Shown here: positions 7,626-15,534 of the stretch, piece by piece | Layout of the letters: each line of letters starts with the position of its first letter | How positions within the stretch are numbered: the first letter of the stretch is position 1 | Source of the DNA: Streptomyces sp. NBC_00376 | Lineage (GTDB): Bacteria > Actinomycetota > Actinomycetes > Streptomycetales > Streptomycetaceae | Length of the DNA stretch: 64,000 bases | Direction of reading: 5' to 3' | Assembly (NCBI RefSeq): GCF_036077095.1 | Contig: NZ_CP107960.1 | Location: 5,766,001 to 5,830,000 of the forward strand | Notes under the pieces: generated by a model | The model's input: only the letters and a program-made list of their open reading frames with translations | What the model was told of the DNA's origin: nothing | The model's database searches: none | Program-made: the position numbers and the translations under genes

Positions 7626-8294
7626 GTGACGCTGGCGCAATGGACCGAGGTCGACGACTACTTCAACGGCCTGCTGGTGGGCCCGGACGAAGCCCTGGAC
7701 GCGGCCGTGGAGGCCAGTGACGGGGCCGGGCTCCCGGCGATCCAGGTCGCCGCCAACCAGGGCAAGCTGCTGAACCTGCTGGCCAGGCTCCAGGGGGCGC
7801 GCACCGTGCTGGAGATCGGCACCCTGGGCGGGTACAGCACCATCTGGCTGGCCCGCGCGCTGCCCGAGGGCGGCAAGGTCGTGACGCTGGAGGCCGATCC
7901 GGCGTACGCGGAGGTCGCGCGGGCCAACATCGAGCGGGCCGGGCTCGCGGACGTCGTCGAGATCCGGGTCGGCCGCGCCCTCGACACGCTGCCGGAGCTC
8001 GCGGCGCAGGGGTACGGGCCGTTCGACGTCGTGTTCATCGACGCCGACAAGCCGAGCAACCCCGACTACCTGGCCTGGTCCCTGAAGCTGACCCGGCCCG
8101 GCAGCCTGATCGTCGCCGACAACGTCGTACGCGACGGAGAGGTGGTGGACGGCGAGAGCGACGACCCGAAGGTGCAGGGCGTGCGCCGGTTCACCGAACT
8201 CGTGGCGGCCGAGCCGACGTTGACCGCGACCGCGCTGCAGACCGTCGGGAGCAAGGGGTACGACGGGCTGATGATGGCGCTGGTCACCGGGTAG
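7626..8294 (+). CDS. Class I SAM-dependent O-methyltransferase
   Basis: 222 residues of the catechol/caffeoyl-CoA O-methyltransferase family. VLEIGTLGGYSTIWLARAL is the SAM-binding glycine loop, VVTLEADPAYAEVARANIE the acidic loop, and DVVFIDADKPSNPDYLAW carries the metal-ligand aspartates, followed by LIVADNVVRDGEV. It needs a divalent metal and methylates hydroxyls on small aromatic or natural-product substrates; the real substrate is unknown. Start GTG 7626 has GGGAGAGG about nine bases upstream. It is divergent from the acetyltransferase gene and monocistronic, with the next gene beginning 82 bases later behind its own TACGAT-type promoter box near 8314. Confidence 0.9.
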   Translation: MTLAQWTEVDDYFNGLLVGPDEALDAAVEASDGAGLPAIQVAANQGKLLNLLARLQGARTVLEIGTLGGYSTIWLARALPEGGKVVTLEADPAYAEVARANIERAGLADVVEIRVGRALDTLPELAAQGYGPFDVVFIDADKPSNPDYLAWSLKLTRPGSLIVADNVVRDGEVVDGESDDPKVQGVRRFTELVAAEPTLTATALQTVGSKGYDGLMMALVTG

Positions 8295-8376
8295 GTTCCG
8301 GAACCGCGTTGATACGATCGCGCGTTCGACGCGTCGGTGATGCCTCTGCACCCGGCTATCACCCTGTGGAGAGACC

Positions 8377-9213
8377 ATGCAGCGCCCCCTCGTCCCCCTC
8401 GTTGTCGCTGCGTCGCTGCTGTGTGCTGGATGCTCCGGGGGATCGGGATCGGGATCGGGGTCGGCGCGAGAGGCGGGCAGGGCCGCGAAGGACTCACCGT
8501 CCAGCTCGGCGGCGGACCACGGGGCAGCGGTACGGGCCGCGGTGGCCGAGACGAAGAAGAGCAGCGCCCGGATCGACGAGCGGATCGAGATAGGGGACGG
8601 CGCCACCGAATACGTCGTCTCGATCAAGGGCGACTTCGACTGGGCGGGTGCCGGAGGGCGCCTCGCGGTCGCCCTCCGCAATCCGGCGGTCCCTGGGAAG
8701 ACGTCGCCCCGCATGGACGAGATCTTCGTCGGTGGCACCGTCTACGTGGGCGGATTCGCCGAGATGGCAGGCTCCTGGGGATCGATTCGCCGGGACAAGG
8801 CCGAGGCTCACTATGCGCTGCGGGCGCCGATGAACGACCCCGAGCACGTCTTGCGCCAGGTGGCGCAGATGCGCCGGATCTCGCGGGTCGGTGAGGAGAC
8901 GGTGAACGGCACGCCCACGGTCCACTACCGGGGTGTGCTCGCCGACGAGACGGTCACGCTGCGGATGGCGAAGGATATGCGGGCCAAGATCGACTCCGTG
9001 CGGGAGCAGGTCGGTGGGATCACCGTGTACGCGGATGCCTGGATCGACCGGAAGGGGCGGCTCGTGCGTACCCGGCTCGACTGGCCCATGGGGGAGGCGG
9101 GCGTCAAGGCGACGATGAACCTGGCGGACCACGGGAAGCCGGTGCGGGCGAAGGCCCCGGACCCCGGCAAGGTCGTCCCCATGCCGGACCTCGGCGGCCC
9201 GTTGCCCGGTTGA
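8377..9213 (+). CDS. Secreted lipoprotein, LppX/LprG-like
   Basis: 278 residues. A short signal peptide ends in the lipobox LLCAGC, so the mature protein starts at Cys19 and is lipid-anchored outside the membrane. A low-complexity Gly/Ser linker follows (GSGSGSGS), then a single domain with alternating strands such as IFVGGTVYVGG and TVHYRGVLADETVTLRM ending in VYADAWIDRKGRLVRTRLDW. That layout resembles LppX/LprG lipoproteins, which carry lipids or glycolipids across the cell envelope; the similarity is by pattern only. Start ATG 8377 has GGAGA six bases upstream. A hairpin follows the stop. Confidence 0.82.
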   Translation: MQRPLVPLVVAASLLCAGCSGGSGSGSGSAREAGRAAKDSPSSSAADHGAAVRAAVAETKKSSARIDERIEIGDGATEYVVSIKGDFDWAGAGGRLAVALRNPAVPGKTSPRMDEIFVGGTVYVGGFAEMAGSWGSIRRDKAEAHYALRAPMNDPEHVLRQVAQMRRISRVGEETVNGTPTVHYRGVLADETVTLRMAKDMRAKIDSVREQVGGITVYADAWIDRKGRLVRTRLDWPMGEAGVKATMNLADHGKPVRAKAPDPGKVVPMPDLGGPLPG

Positions 9214-9244
9214 CCTGCCCCCTGCCGCGCAACATGACGGAACG

Positions 9245-9273
9245 GCCCCCGTCTGTCACGTTCGAGCGGGGGC
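9245..9273. terminator. Hairpin after lipoprotein gene, repeated element copy 1
   Basis: GCCCCCG, a 15-base loop containing CTGTCACGTT, then CGGGGGC. It lies about 30 bases after the lipoprotein stop. The same loop and G/C arms recur in two copies near 10344 and 10403, after the alpha/beta hydrolase gene. Confidence 0.6.
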
Positions 9274-9281
9274 TCGGGTGA

Positions 9282-9455
9282 AGCCGCCCCGCCGTGCGGA
9301 CATCGTGAGCGCCGAAGAGGTGAAGGGCCTGGCCGTGATCGATGAGTGACTGACGGCCGACCACGGCGCTCCGGACTGCCTGCCCGGCCTGGACGGCGTC
9401 CGGCTGTCGGCGGGAAACCTCTTCGACACGGGCAGCGGATCCGGTCATGATCGGG
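9282..9455 (+). other. Possible small-gene relic interrupted by TGA
   Basis: From a GTG near 9279 the frame reads 23 codons including ADIVSAEEVKGLAVIDE, then TGA, then continues open for about 40 codons (LTADHGAPDCLPGLDGVRLS and onward). If the TGA were a TGG Trp codon the two parts would read as one plausible soluble protein. No family was recognised and there is no ribosome site. It could simply be random open frame in GC-rich DNA. Confidence 0.2.
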
Positions 9456-9458
9456 CGC

Positions 9459-10331
9459 ATGAGTTTGCGTGTGAGTGACCCGGTTCGTATTGGTACCGAA
9501 CAGCTTCCGGGAGGGCGGCTGCTGGGGTGGGCCGAGTGGGGACCGGGGGACGGGGTGCCGGTGCTGTTCTCGCCCGGGGCGGCCACCAGCAGGCATCTCG
9601 GCTTCGGTGCCGATGTGCTGGACGGGCTCGGGGTACGGCTGATCTCCGTCGACCGCCCCGGTCTGGGAGTCTCCTCGCCCGCACCGGGGCGTACGTTCGG
9701 TGACTTCGTCGACGACATCCGGGCGTTCGCCGGTCTGCGCGGCCTGGGGCGGCCCCTGATGGTCGGCAATTCGCAGGGGGCGCCCTTCGCGCTGGCGTGC
9801 GCCGCCGCCGGGGCGGTCCGGGCGCTCGCGGTGGTCTCCGGTGCGGACGAGGTCGCGGAACCGGGCTTCGCCGACGCGCTTCCGGAGGAGTTGCGGGGGC
9901 TCGTCGGCCTGGCCGTGTCCGATCCGGCCGCCGCCGAGCAGGTCTTCGCCGGGTTCACCCCGCAGGGGATGTGGGACATGGTCATGTCCGGCAGCCCGGA
10001 GTGCGACCTCGATGTGTACCGGCAGCCCGCGTTCGCCGCGGCATACCGGCGTGCACTCGACGAAGCCTTCGCGCAGGGGACGGCCGGATACGCCCGGGAC
10101 ACCGTCCTCGCCATGGGGCGCTGGGGGATCGGGCTGTCGGACATTTCCGTACCCGTCGACCTCTGGTACGGGGAGAAGGACACCGGTCACTCGCCGGACC
10201 AGGGGGTCCGGCTGGCCTCGCGCATCCCGGGCGCGGTCCGGCACCTGGTGCCGGAGGCCGGCGGTGCGGTGCTCTGGACCCATGCCGGGCAGGTGCTGAG
10301 CACGCTGCTGGGGCGCGGCGCGACCCCCTGA
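9459..10331 (+). CDS. Alpha/beta hydrolase
   Basis: About 290 residues with the alpha/beta hydrolase layout: strand and oxyanion region (VPVLFSPGAATSR), nucleophile elbow GNSQG, acid segment DLWYGEKDTGHSPDQ, and a late histidine in AVLWTHAGQVL. There is no signal peptide, so it is cytoplasmic; the substrate (ester, lactone or similar) is not predictable. The start could be ATG 9459 or ATG 9447, four codons earlier, and neither has a strong ribosome site. The gene is flanked on both sides by copies of a repeated hairpin element and converges on sodF. Confidence 0.82.
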   Translation: MSLRVSDPVRIGTEQLPGGRLLGWAEWGPGDGVPVLFSPGAATSRHLGFGADVLDGLGVRLISVDRPGLGVSSPAPGRTFGDFVDDIRAFAGLRGLGRPLMVGNSQGAPFALACAAAGAVRALAVVSGADEVAEPGFADALPEELRGLVGLAVSDPAAAEQVFAGFTPQGMWDMVMSGSPECDLDVYRQPAFAAAYRRALDEAFAQGTAGYARDTVLAMGRWGIGLSDISVPVDLWYGEKDTGHSPDQGVRLASRIPGAVRHLVPEAGGAVLWTHAGQVLSTLLGRGATP

Positions 10332-10442
10332 GTCCTCGAACGAGACAGTAGGGCCCCCACCTGTCACGTTGAGACGAGACCCCATGTGCCCCCTGAGTCC
10401 TCGGACGTGACAGAAGGGCCCTCACCTGTCACGTCCAGGCGA
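10325..10442. repeat. Two direct 65-bp-period copies of a hairpin element
   Basis: The copies start near 10325 (overlapping the hydrolase stop) and 10390, share CCCTGAGTCCTCG and CACCTGTCACGT, and differ at roughly eight positions over 53 bases. Each carries a G/C block (GGGCCCC or GGGCCCT) between GACAG and CTGTC arms. The element after the lipoprotein gene (about 9235-9273) is a third, more diverged relative. Confidence 0.75.
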
Positions 10443-10449
10443 GGGCCCT
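10403..10449. terminator. Two interleaved perfect hairpins between convergent genes
   Basis: GGACGTGACAG (10403-10413) pairs perfectly with CTGTCACGTCC (10426-10436). AGGGCCCTC (10415-10423), inside that loop, pairs perfectly with GAGGGCCCT (10441-10449). The arms interleave, so the RNA must choose one stem or form an H-type pseudoknot. The position, between the converging hydrolase and sodF genes, suits a bidirectional terminator. Confidence 0.7.
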
Positions 10450-10518
10450 CCCTTCATCCGCCTGCCCGGTGAAGGTTGAGAAGACGATCACGAGGCAGGA
10501 CGTACTTGTGCCTCCCGG

Positions 10519-11160
10519 TCAGGGGGCGAGCAGCAGTACGTCGGCGCGCTCCTTGGCGGCCGCGTAACGCTTCGCCACGTCCTGCCAGTTGACGACGGCC
10601 CACATCGCCTCGATGAAGTCGACCTTCTGGTTCTTGTACTGGAGGTAGAAGGCGTGCTCCCAGGCGTCGAAGACCAGGACCGGGACGGAGCCCTGGCCGA
10701 CATTGCCCTGGTGGTCGTAGACCTGCTCGACGATCAGCTTGTCGCTGACCGGCTCGTACGCCAGGACGCCCCAGCCGGAGCCCTGCGTGGTGGCCGCGGC
10801 CTTCGTCAGCTGGGCCTTGAAACCGGCGAACGAGCCGAACGACTCGGTGATCGCGTCCGCCAGGTCACCGACACCGTCCGCCGCGAGCGGCTCGCCGCCG
10901 CCGTCGCCGGTCATGTTGTGCCAGTAGATCGAGTGCAGGATGTGGCCGGAGAGGTGGAACGCGAGGTTCTTCTGGAGCCCGTTGATCGCGCCCCAGGCCT
11001 CCTTGTCGCGCGCCTCCGCCAGCTGCTCCAGGGTGTCGTTCGCGCCCTTCACGTAGGCGGCGTGGTGCTTGTCGTGGTGGAGCTCGATGATCTGCGGATT
11101 GATGACCGGTTCGAGCGCCGCGTAGTCGTACGGGAGTTCCGGGAGCGTGTACGTGGCCAT
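10519..11160 (-). CDS. sodF: Iron (Fe/Mn-family) superoxide dismutase
   Basis: 213 residues; converts superoxide to hydrogen peroxide and oxygen in the cytoplasm. The family ligands are visible: His28 in [12 protein letters not shown], the histidine in [14 protein letters not shown], and Asp and His in [15 protein letters not shown]. The helical N-terminal and mixed C-terminal halves have the usual length. In Streptomyces the iron enzyme SodF is repressed by the nickel-sensing regulator Nur when nickel allows the SodN enzyme to be used. A Nur-like box overlaps the likely promoter here, supporting SodF over a manganese enzyme, though metal choice is not certain from sequence. Start ATG 11160 follows GGAGGG. 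It converges on the hydrolase gene. Confidence 0.95.
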   Translation of the reverse strand: MATYTLPELPYDYAALEPVINPQIIELHHDKHHAAYVKGANDTLEQLAEARDKEAWGAINGLQKNLAFHLSGHILHSIYWHNMTGDGGGEPLAADGVGDLADAITESFGSFAGFKAQLTKAAATTQGSGWGVLAYEPVSDKLIVEQVYDHQGNVGQGSVPVLVFDAWEHAFYLQYKNQKVDFIEAMWAVVNWQDVAKRYAAAKERADVLLLAP

Positions 11161-11194
11161 GTGGTCGAACCCTCCAGCTGCTGTCCTGTTGTTA

Positions 11195-11211
11195 TTGCAA
11201 CCTATATGCAG
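11195..11211 (-). promoter_or_regulatory. Nur-like box in sodF promoter
   Basis: TTGC-N9-GCAG on the plus strand (TTGCAACCTATATGCAG) matches the published Streptomyces Nur pattern TTGC-N9-GCAA with one mismatch. A TATAGG-type -10 element on the minus strand lies inside it, about 45 bases before the sodF start, so binding would block transcription. Confidence 0.6.
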
Positions 11212-11242
11212 GAGCAGGCTAACAGCAGGAAGGGGCGCAGGT

Positions 11243-11887
11243 GATCAGCCCTTTGACCTAGGACGTGTCTCCCGGGCGACGGGCCACCTGGGGGACTGCG
11301 CCGCCTGCCGCGAACACGTCCACGAGCTGGCCGTCGCCTCGGACGCGCTGCTGGACCTCGTCCCGGCCAGCGAACCGCCGGCCGGGTTCGAGGACCGGGT
11401 GATCGAGCGGCTCGGGCTCGCCCCGGCGCGGCGGCCGGCCGTCCGGCACCCGGGGTGGCGGTGGATCGCCCTCGCCGCCGCGGCGGCGCCAGCGGGCCTG
11501 GCGCTCGGCGGCGGCTGGGTGCTCGGCGCGTACACCGGTCCCCCGGCCCCGGTCGCGCCCATCGCCTCCCCGGTGCAGCCGCAGCTGCTCACCGCCCAAC
11601 TCGCCCACGGGAAGCACTCGTTCGGGCAGGCATACCTCTACGCCGGGGCCTCGCCCTGGCAGTACACGGCGGTGGACGCCGACGGGCACTCCGGGACCGT
11701 CCACTGCCTGGTCCAGCGGGCAGACGGCACCACCGTCAAGGCCGGATCCTTCACGCTCGACGCCGACGGCTAGGGCTCCTGGGGCGGGCGCTACCCGGCC
11801 GGCACGGCGCCGGTCACCGGCGTACGCCTGACCGACGCGCACGGCACCGTGCTCGCGACCGCCACCTTCGGCCGGGCCCTGCGCTGA
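11243..11887 (+). pseudogene. Broken zinc-binding anti-sigma factor gene
   Basis: The frame encodes HLGDCAACREHVHELAVAS, a zf-HC2 motif (H-x3-C-x2-C) typical of zinc anti-sigma factors. Next come a transmembrane stretch (WIALAAAAAPAGLALGG) and an extracytoplasmic domain of the RskA/anti-sigma C-terminal type. Two lesions are seen. The first ~30 residues before the motif are missing or scrambled, with no usable start. A TAG at 11771-11773 interrupts the C-terminal domain, yet homologous-looking sequence continues after it (TGVRLTDAHGTVLATATF) to TGA 11885. No ECF sigma gene is adjacent. The whole gene is probably dead. Confidence 0.75.
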
Positions 11888-11937
11888 CCAGGCACGGGCA
11901 CGGCGACGCCGGCCAGGCGCGGGCACGCTGACGTTAC

Positions 11938-13350
11938 TCAGGCACGGGCGCGCGTACGGGCCTCCGCGAGCCGGTTCAGGTGGTCCTCGTACTCCTTCGC
12001 GTAGTACGCCGCGTGCGCCGGGTCCGGCTCGACGACCGCCGTCGGGGCCGTCCACGCGGCCGTGTCCAGCTCCGCGCCGAACCGACGCGCCGCCGCGAGC
12101 ACCGCGCCGCGCGCACCGACCTCGCCCTCCACGATCCGGACCGGCCGGCCCAGCACCTCGGCGAACAGCCGCATCCACGCGGGGGAGCGGGTGCCGCCGC
12201 CGCACAGGGCGAGGGTGCCGGTGAGCCCCGCGGCCTCCAGACAGTGCCGGGCGGCGAAGCCGATGCCCTCGCAGACGGCACGGATCAGATCGGCGGGGGT
12301 CGTCTCCAGGGACACGCCGGTGAACTCGGCGCGCAGCCGGGGCTCGACGAACGGGGCGCGTTCGCCGGACGGGGCGAAGTAGGGCAGGACCCGGACCCCG
12401 TTCGCGCCGGGCGGGGTGGCGGCGAGCAGCGCGTCGACCTCCGTGTGGCGTACGCCGGTGGTGGTCAGGACCCAGTCCAGGGCCGCCGTGCCGACCATCG
12501 CGGGCATGGCGCGCAGCCAGTGGCCCGGACGGTCGGTGGAGATGTGCAGCCCGGCCGGTTCGCCGTCCAGGTCGAGCCGCTCCGTGGCCACCAGCGCGGC
12601 CAGACAGGTGCCGACGATCAGCAGCCCGTCGCCGGGACGGGTGACGCCCGCGCCGAGGGCGCAGGCCGGCAGGTCGTACGGGCCGTTGGAGATCCGTAAC
12701 CCGGAGGGGAGTTCGGCGGTGGCCACCGGGTCGCTGACCGGGGCGAGGAGCGGGGCCCGGTGGGTGAGGCCGAGGGCGGCCACGACATCCGGGGCGTACG
12801 CACGGGTCACCGGGTCCAGGAAGGGCATCGACGCGTCGGAGACGTCCGTGGCCCGGACCCCCGTCAACCGCTGGAACACCATGTCCTTGCAGTACAGGGC
12901 GGTCGTCGCGGCGTCGAGCGCGGCCGGCTCGTGCCGGTCGAGCCAGGCCAGCACCGGGCCCGGACAGCCCGGGAACATCGCGCTGCCGGTGCGCCGGTAG
13001 ACCGTCTCGAAGACCCCGGACGCCAGCCAGGAGTCGACCAGTTCATGGGCCCGGCCGTCCATCCAGGAGATCGCCTTGCGGACCGGCCGGCCCGCCGCGT
13101 CGACCAGCCAGACACCGTCGCCCTGGCCGGTGAGGCCGGCGAACGCCACCCTGTCGGAGCCCAGCGCGGCCAGCACCTCGCGGACCGCGCCGTACACCTC
13201 GTCCATGTCCTGCTCCACGGACCCGTCGTGGATCGCGAGCCCCACCGGGCGGGACTCGACGGCCAGCGTGCGGCCGCCCGGGTCGAAGGCGGCGGCCTTC
13301 ACCACGGACGTGCCGACGTCGATGCCGATATATCTCGTCGTTCCGGTCAT
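11938..13350 (-). CDS. FGGY-family carbohydrate kinase (xylulokinase-like), kinase A
   Basis: 470 residues. The N-terminal actin-like fold starts YIGIDVGTSVVKAAAFDPGG (phosphate loop 1). AISWMDGRAHELVDSW is a substrate-side segment, YDLPACALGAG carries the probable catalytic aspartate, and LALCGGGTRSPAWMRLFAEV is the C-terminal nucleotide site. It should phosphorylate a sugar or polyol using ATP; the fold resembles xylulokinase but the substrate is not readable. Start ATG 13350 has GAGGGGA nine bases upstream; a GTG two codons earlier is too close to that site. It is the last gene of the eight-gene leftward operon, 14 bases after the dehydrogenase. A second, unlike FGGY kinase lies at the other end of the cluster. 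Confidence 0.9.
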   Translation of the reverse strand: MTGTTRYIGIDVGTSVVKAAAFDPGGRTLAVESRPVGLAIHDGSVEQDMDEVYGAVREVLAALGSDRVAFAGLTGQGDGVWLVDAAGRPVRKAISWMDGRAHELVDSWLASGVFETVYRRTGSAMFPGCPGPVLAWLDRHEPAALDAATTALYCKDMVFQRLTGVRATDVSDASMPFLDPVTRAYAPDVVAALGLTHRAPLLAPVSDPVATAELPSGLRISNGPYDLPACALGAGVTRPGDGLLIVGTCLAALVATERLDLDGEPAGLHISTDRPGHWLRAMPAMVGTAALDWVLTTTGVRHTEVDALLAATPPGANGVRVLPYFAPSGERAPFVEPRLRAEFTGVSLETTPADLIRAVCEGIGFAARHCLEAAGLTGTLALCGGGTRSPAWMRLFAEVLGRPVRIVEGEVGARGAVLAAARRFGAELDTAAWTAPTAVVEPDPAHAAYYAKEYEDHLNRLAEARTRARA

Positions 13351-13364
13351 CGTCACCGTTCCCC

Positions 13365-14441
13365 TCACAGCGCGTGGGCGAGCGGTTCGCCCCGTACGTA
13401 GCGCGCCACCTCGGCCGCAGCGATCCGGGCCGCCTTCTGCGCGACGGCCCGGCTGGCACCCGCCACATGCGGGGTCATCAGAAGGTGCGGGGTACGGAAG
13501 AGCCGCGAGCCGGGCGGGGGCGGCTCCTGCTCGTACGTGTCGAGCGCCGCCGCCCGCAACTGCCCCGAGTCCAGGGCGTCGCACAGCGCGTCCGTGTCCA
13601 GCAGCCCGCCCCGGGCCGCGTTCACCAGCACCGCGCCGCGTGGCAGCAGCGCCAGCTCACGGGCGCCGATGAGATGCCGGGACTCCGGGGTGAGCCGGGC
13701 GTGCAGGGTCAGCACGCGCGAGCGGGCGAGCAGCGCCTCCAGCGAGCCGGCCCGCATGCCGTGGACGTCGCCGCGCACATACGGGTCGTACACCTCGACC
13801 TCGGCGCCGAACGCGGACAGCACCCGCGCCACCCGGCTGCCCACCGCGCCGTAGCCGATCAGGCCGACCGGGGTGTCCTCAAGCTCCAGGCCGCAGTTCT
13901 CGTACGTGTAGTGGGAGGCGTCCCAGCGGCCGTCGGCGGCGAGGGAACGGTGTGCCTCGGGGATACGGCGCAGGGCGGAGAGGATCAGCCCGACGGTGAA
14001 CTCGGCGGTCGCCGCCGCGTTGCGCCCCGGCGCGAAGCACACCCGCACGCCCCGGGCGCGCGCCGCGGCCGCGTTCACATTGACCGGACCGCCCCGGCAG
14101 ACCACGATCAGCCGGAGATCGGGGGCGGCGGCCAGCACCCGCTCGGTGAACGGGCCCATCTGGGTGACGCACACCTCCACCCCGTCCAGGGCGGCGATCA
14201 GCGCGTCCTCGGCATCGCTCGCCTCGTCGACCTCGGCGACCTTGCCGAAGGGTTCCAGCGGCCAGGGCAGGGTGAGCTCGACGAGCTGCGGCTCCGTGCC
14301 GAGCGCCCCGAGCGCGTGGTTCAGGGCCTCTGCGAGCAGCGAGTTGCGGACGAAGTGGTCACCGGCGAGCAGAATCCTCGTGGCGGGGCGGACTGCCTCG
14401 GGGGGCACTGTCTCCGGGCGGTCTGTCTCGGGGAGGGTCAT
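13365..14441 (-). CDS. D-2-hydroxyacid dehydrogenase, NAD-dependent
   Basis: 358 residues. The central Rossmann segment has the NAD loop VGLIGYGAVGSRVARVLSAF with acidic EVEVYDPY, and the catalytic residues lie in VLVNAARGGLLDTDALCDAL (Arg), LDTYEQEPPP (Glu) and MTPHVAGASR (His). The family reversibly oxidises D-2-hydroxyacids or reduces 2-keto acids. Here the gene overlaps the preceding ATPase gene by ATGA and precedes a kinase, so it probably acts on an intermediate of the imported compound, perhaps a sugar acid or phosphoglycerate-like molecule. The first ~20 residues are an acidic, Pro-rich extension not typical of the family. Confidence 0.9.
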   Translation of the reverse strand: MTLPETDRPETVPPEAVRPATRILLAGDHFVRNSLLAEALNHALGALGTEPQLVELTLPWPLEPFGKVAEVDEASDAEDALIAALDGVEVCVTQMGPFTERVLAAAPDLRLIVVCRGGPVNVNAAAARARGVRVCFAPGRNAAATAEFTVGLILSALRRIPEAHRSLAADGRWDASHYTYENCGLELEDTPVGLIGYGAVGSRVARVLSAFGAEVEVYDPYVRGDVHGMRAGSLEALLARSRVLTLHARLTPESRHLIGARELALLPRGAVLVNAARGGLLDTDALCDALDSGQLRAAALDTYEQEPPPPGSRLFRTPHLLMTPHVAGASRAVAQKAARIAAAEVARYVRGEPLAHAL

Positions 14442-15514
14442 CGCAGAGCGTCTCCTGTCTGGGCGTCGAAGACATGGACGTGCCGGGGATCGGCGGTGAT
14501 GCGTACGGTGTCGTCCCGGTCGAGCCGTACCCCCGGACCGGTCACGACGACCAGTGGCTCCGCCACCCCGTCGAGCGAGAGCGTGGCGATGCCGGATTCC
14601 AGCAGGGGCTCGTGGGCGGCGACCCGGGCCCGTGCACCAGTGTCGTCCAGGCGCACATCCTCCGGGCGGATGCCGAGCACCACCGCGCGTCCCGCCGCGA
14701 TCCGGTGCGGTACGGGTACGCGTACGGAGTCCGAGAGGCGCACCCCGCCCGATCCGTCGGCCGTGCCTGGCAGCAGATTGACGGCCGGTTCCCCGACGAA
14801 GTCGGCGACGAACGCGTTCGCCGGGGCGTCGTAGATCTCCTCGGGGGTGCCGAGCTGCTGGATCTCGCCGTCCCGCATCACCGCGATCCGGTCGGCGAGC
14901 GAGAGCGCCTCCTCCTGGTCGTGCGTGACCAGGATCGCGGTGTGGCCGCTGTCGCGCTGGATGCGCTTCAACTCCCGCCGGGTGGTGTCGCGTTGAGCGG
15001 CGTCGAGATGGGAGAGCGGCTCGTCCAGGAGGAGGACGTCGGGGACCCGGATCAGCGCGCGGGCCAGCGCGACCCGCTGCTTCTGGCCGCTGGAGAGCCC
15101 GGCCGGACGGGTGTCCAGAAGCTCGGTGATCCCGATGCGTTCGGCCATTTCGGCGACCCGGCGGCGGATCTCGGCCCGCCCGCACCCGCCCCGGGCGGCG
15201 AGCCCGAAACCGAGGTTCTCCGCGACGGTCAGCGGCGGGTAGAGCGCGTAGTTCTCGAACGCCACCCCGATGTTGCGCTGCCGGGCCGGGAGCGCGACCA
15301 CCGACGAGCCGCCGATCAGGATGTCGCCGCCGGTGACCGTCTCCAGGCCGGCGATCATCCGCAGGGTCGTGGACTTGCCGCAGCCGGACGGGCCGAGCAG
15401 CCCCAGCAGCTCGCCGGAGCGCAGCTCGACGTCGATGGACCGGACGGCCTCGACGGCCACCCGGCCCCGCCCGGTGTAGGTCTTGCGCAGTGCGCGCAGG
15501 GCCAGTTCAGTCAT
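14438..15514 (-). CDS. Sugar ABC transporter ATPase, MalK/UgpC type (second subunit)
   Basis: 358 residues. Walker A GPSGCGKST, Q-loop region ENYALYPPLTVAEN, signature LSSGQKQRVALARAL, Walker B VLLLDEPLSHLD, and switch histidine in ILVTHDQEEAL are all intact. The C-terminal ~120 residues form the OB-type regulatory domain of CUT1 importers. It differs clearly from the other ATPase of the same operon (16350-17480), so the transporter probably uses an ATPase heterodimer, as in rhizobial glycerol and other polyol importers. It starts 20 bases after the DeoR gene and overlaps the dehydrogenase gene. Confidence 0.93.
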   Translation of the reverse strand: MTELALRALRKTYTGRGRVAVEAVRSIDVELRSGELLGLLGPSGCGKSTTLRMIAGLETVTGGDILIGGSSVVALPARQRNIGVAFENYALYPPLTVAENLGFGLAARGGCGRAEIRRRVAEMAERIGITELLDTRPAGLSSGQKQRVALARALIRVPDVLLLDEPLSHLDAAQRDTTRRELKRIQRDSGHTAILVTHDQEEALSLADRIAVMRDGEIQQLGTPEEIYDAPANAFVADFVGEPAVNLLPGTADGSGGVRLSDSVRVPVPHRIAAGRAVVLGIRPEDVRLDDTGARARVAAHEPLLESGIATLSLDGVAEPLVVVTGPGVRLDRDDTVRITADPRHVHVFDAQTGDALR

Positions 15515-15534
15515 CCGTCACCGCCGCCTCGCCC

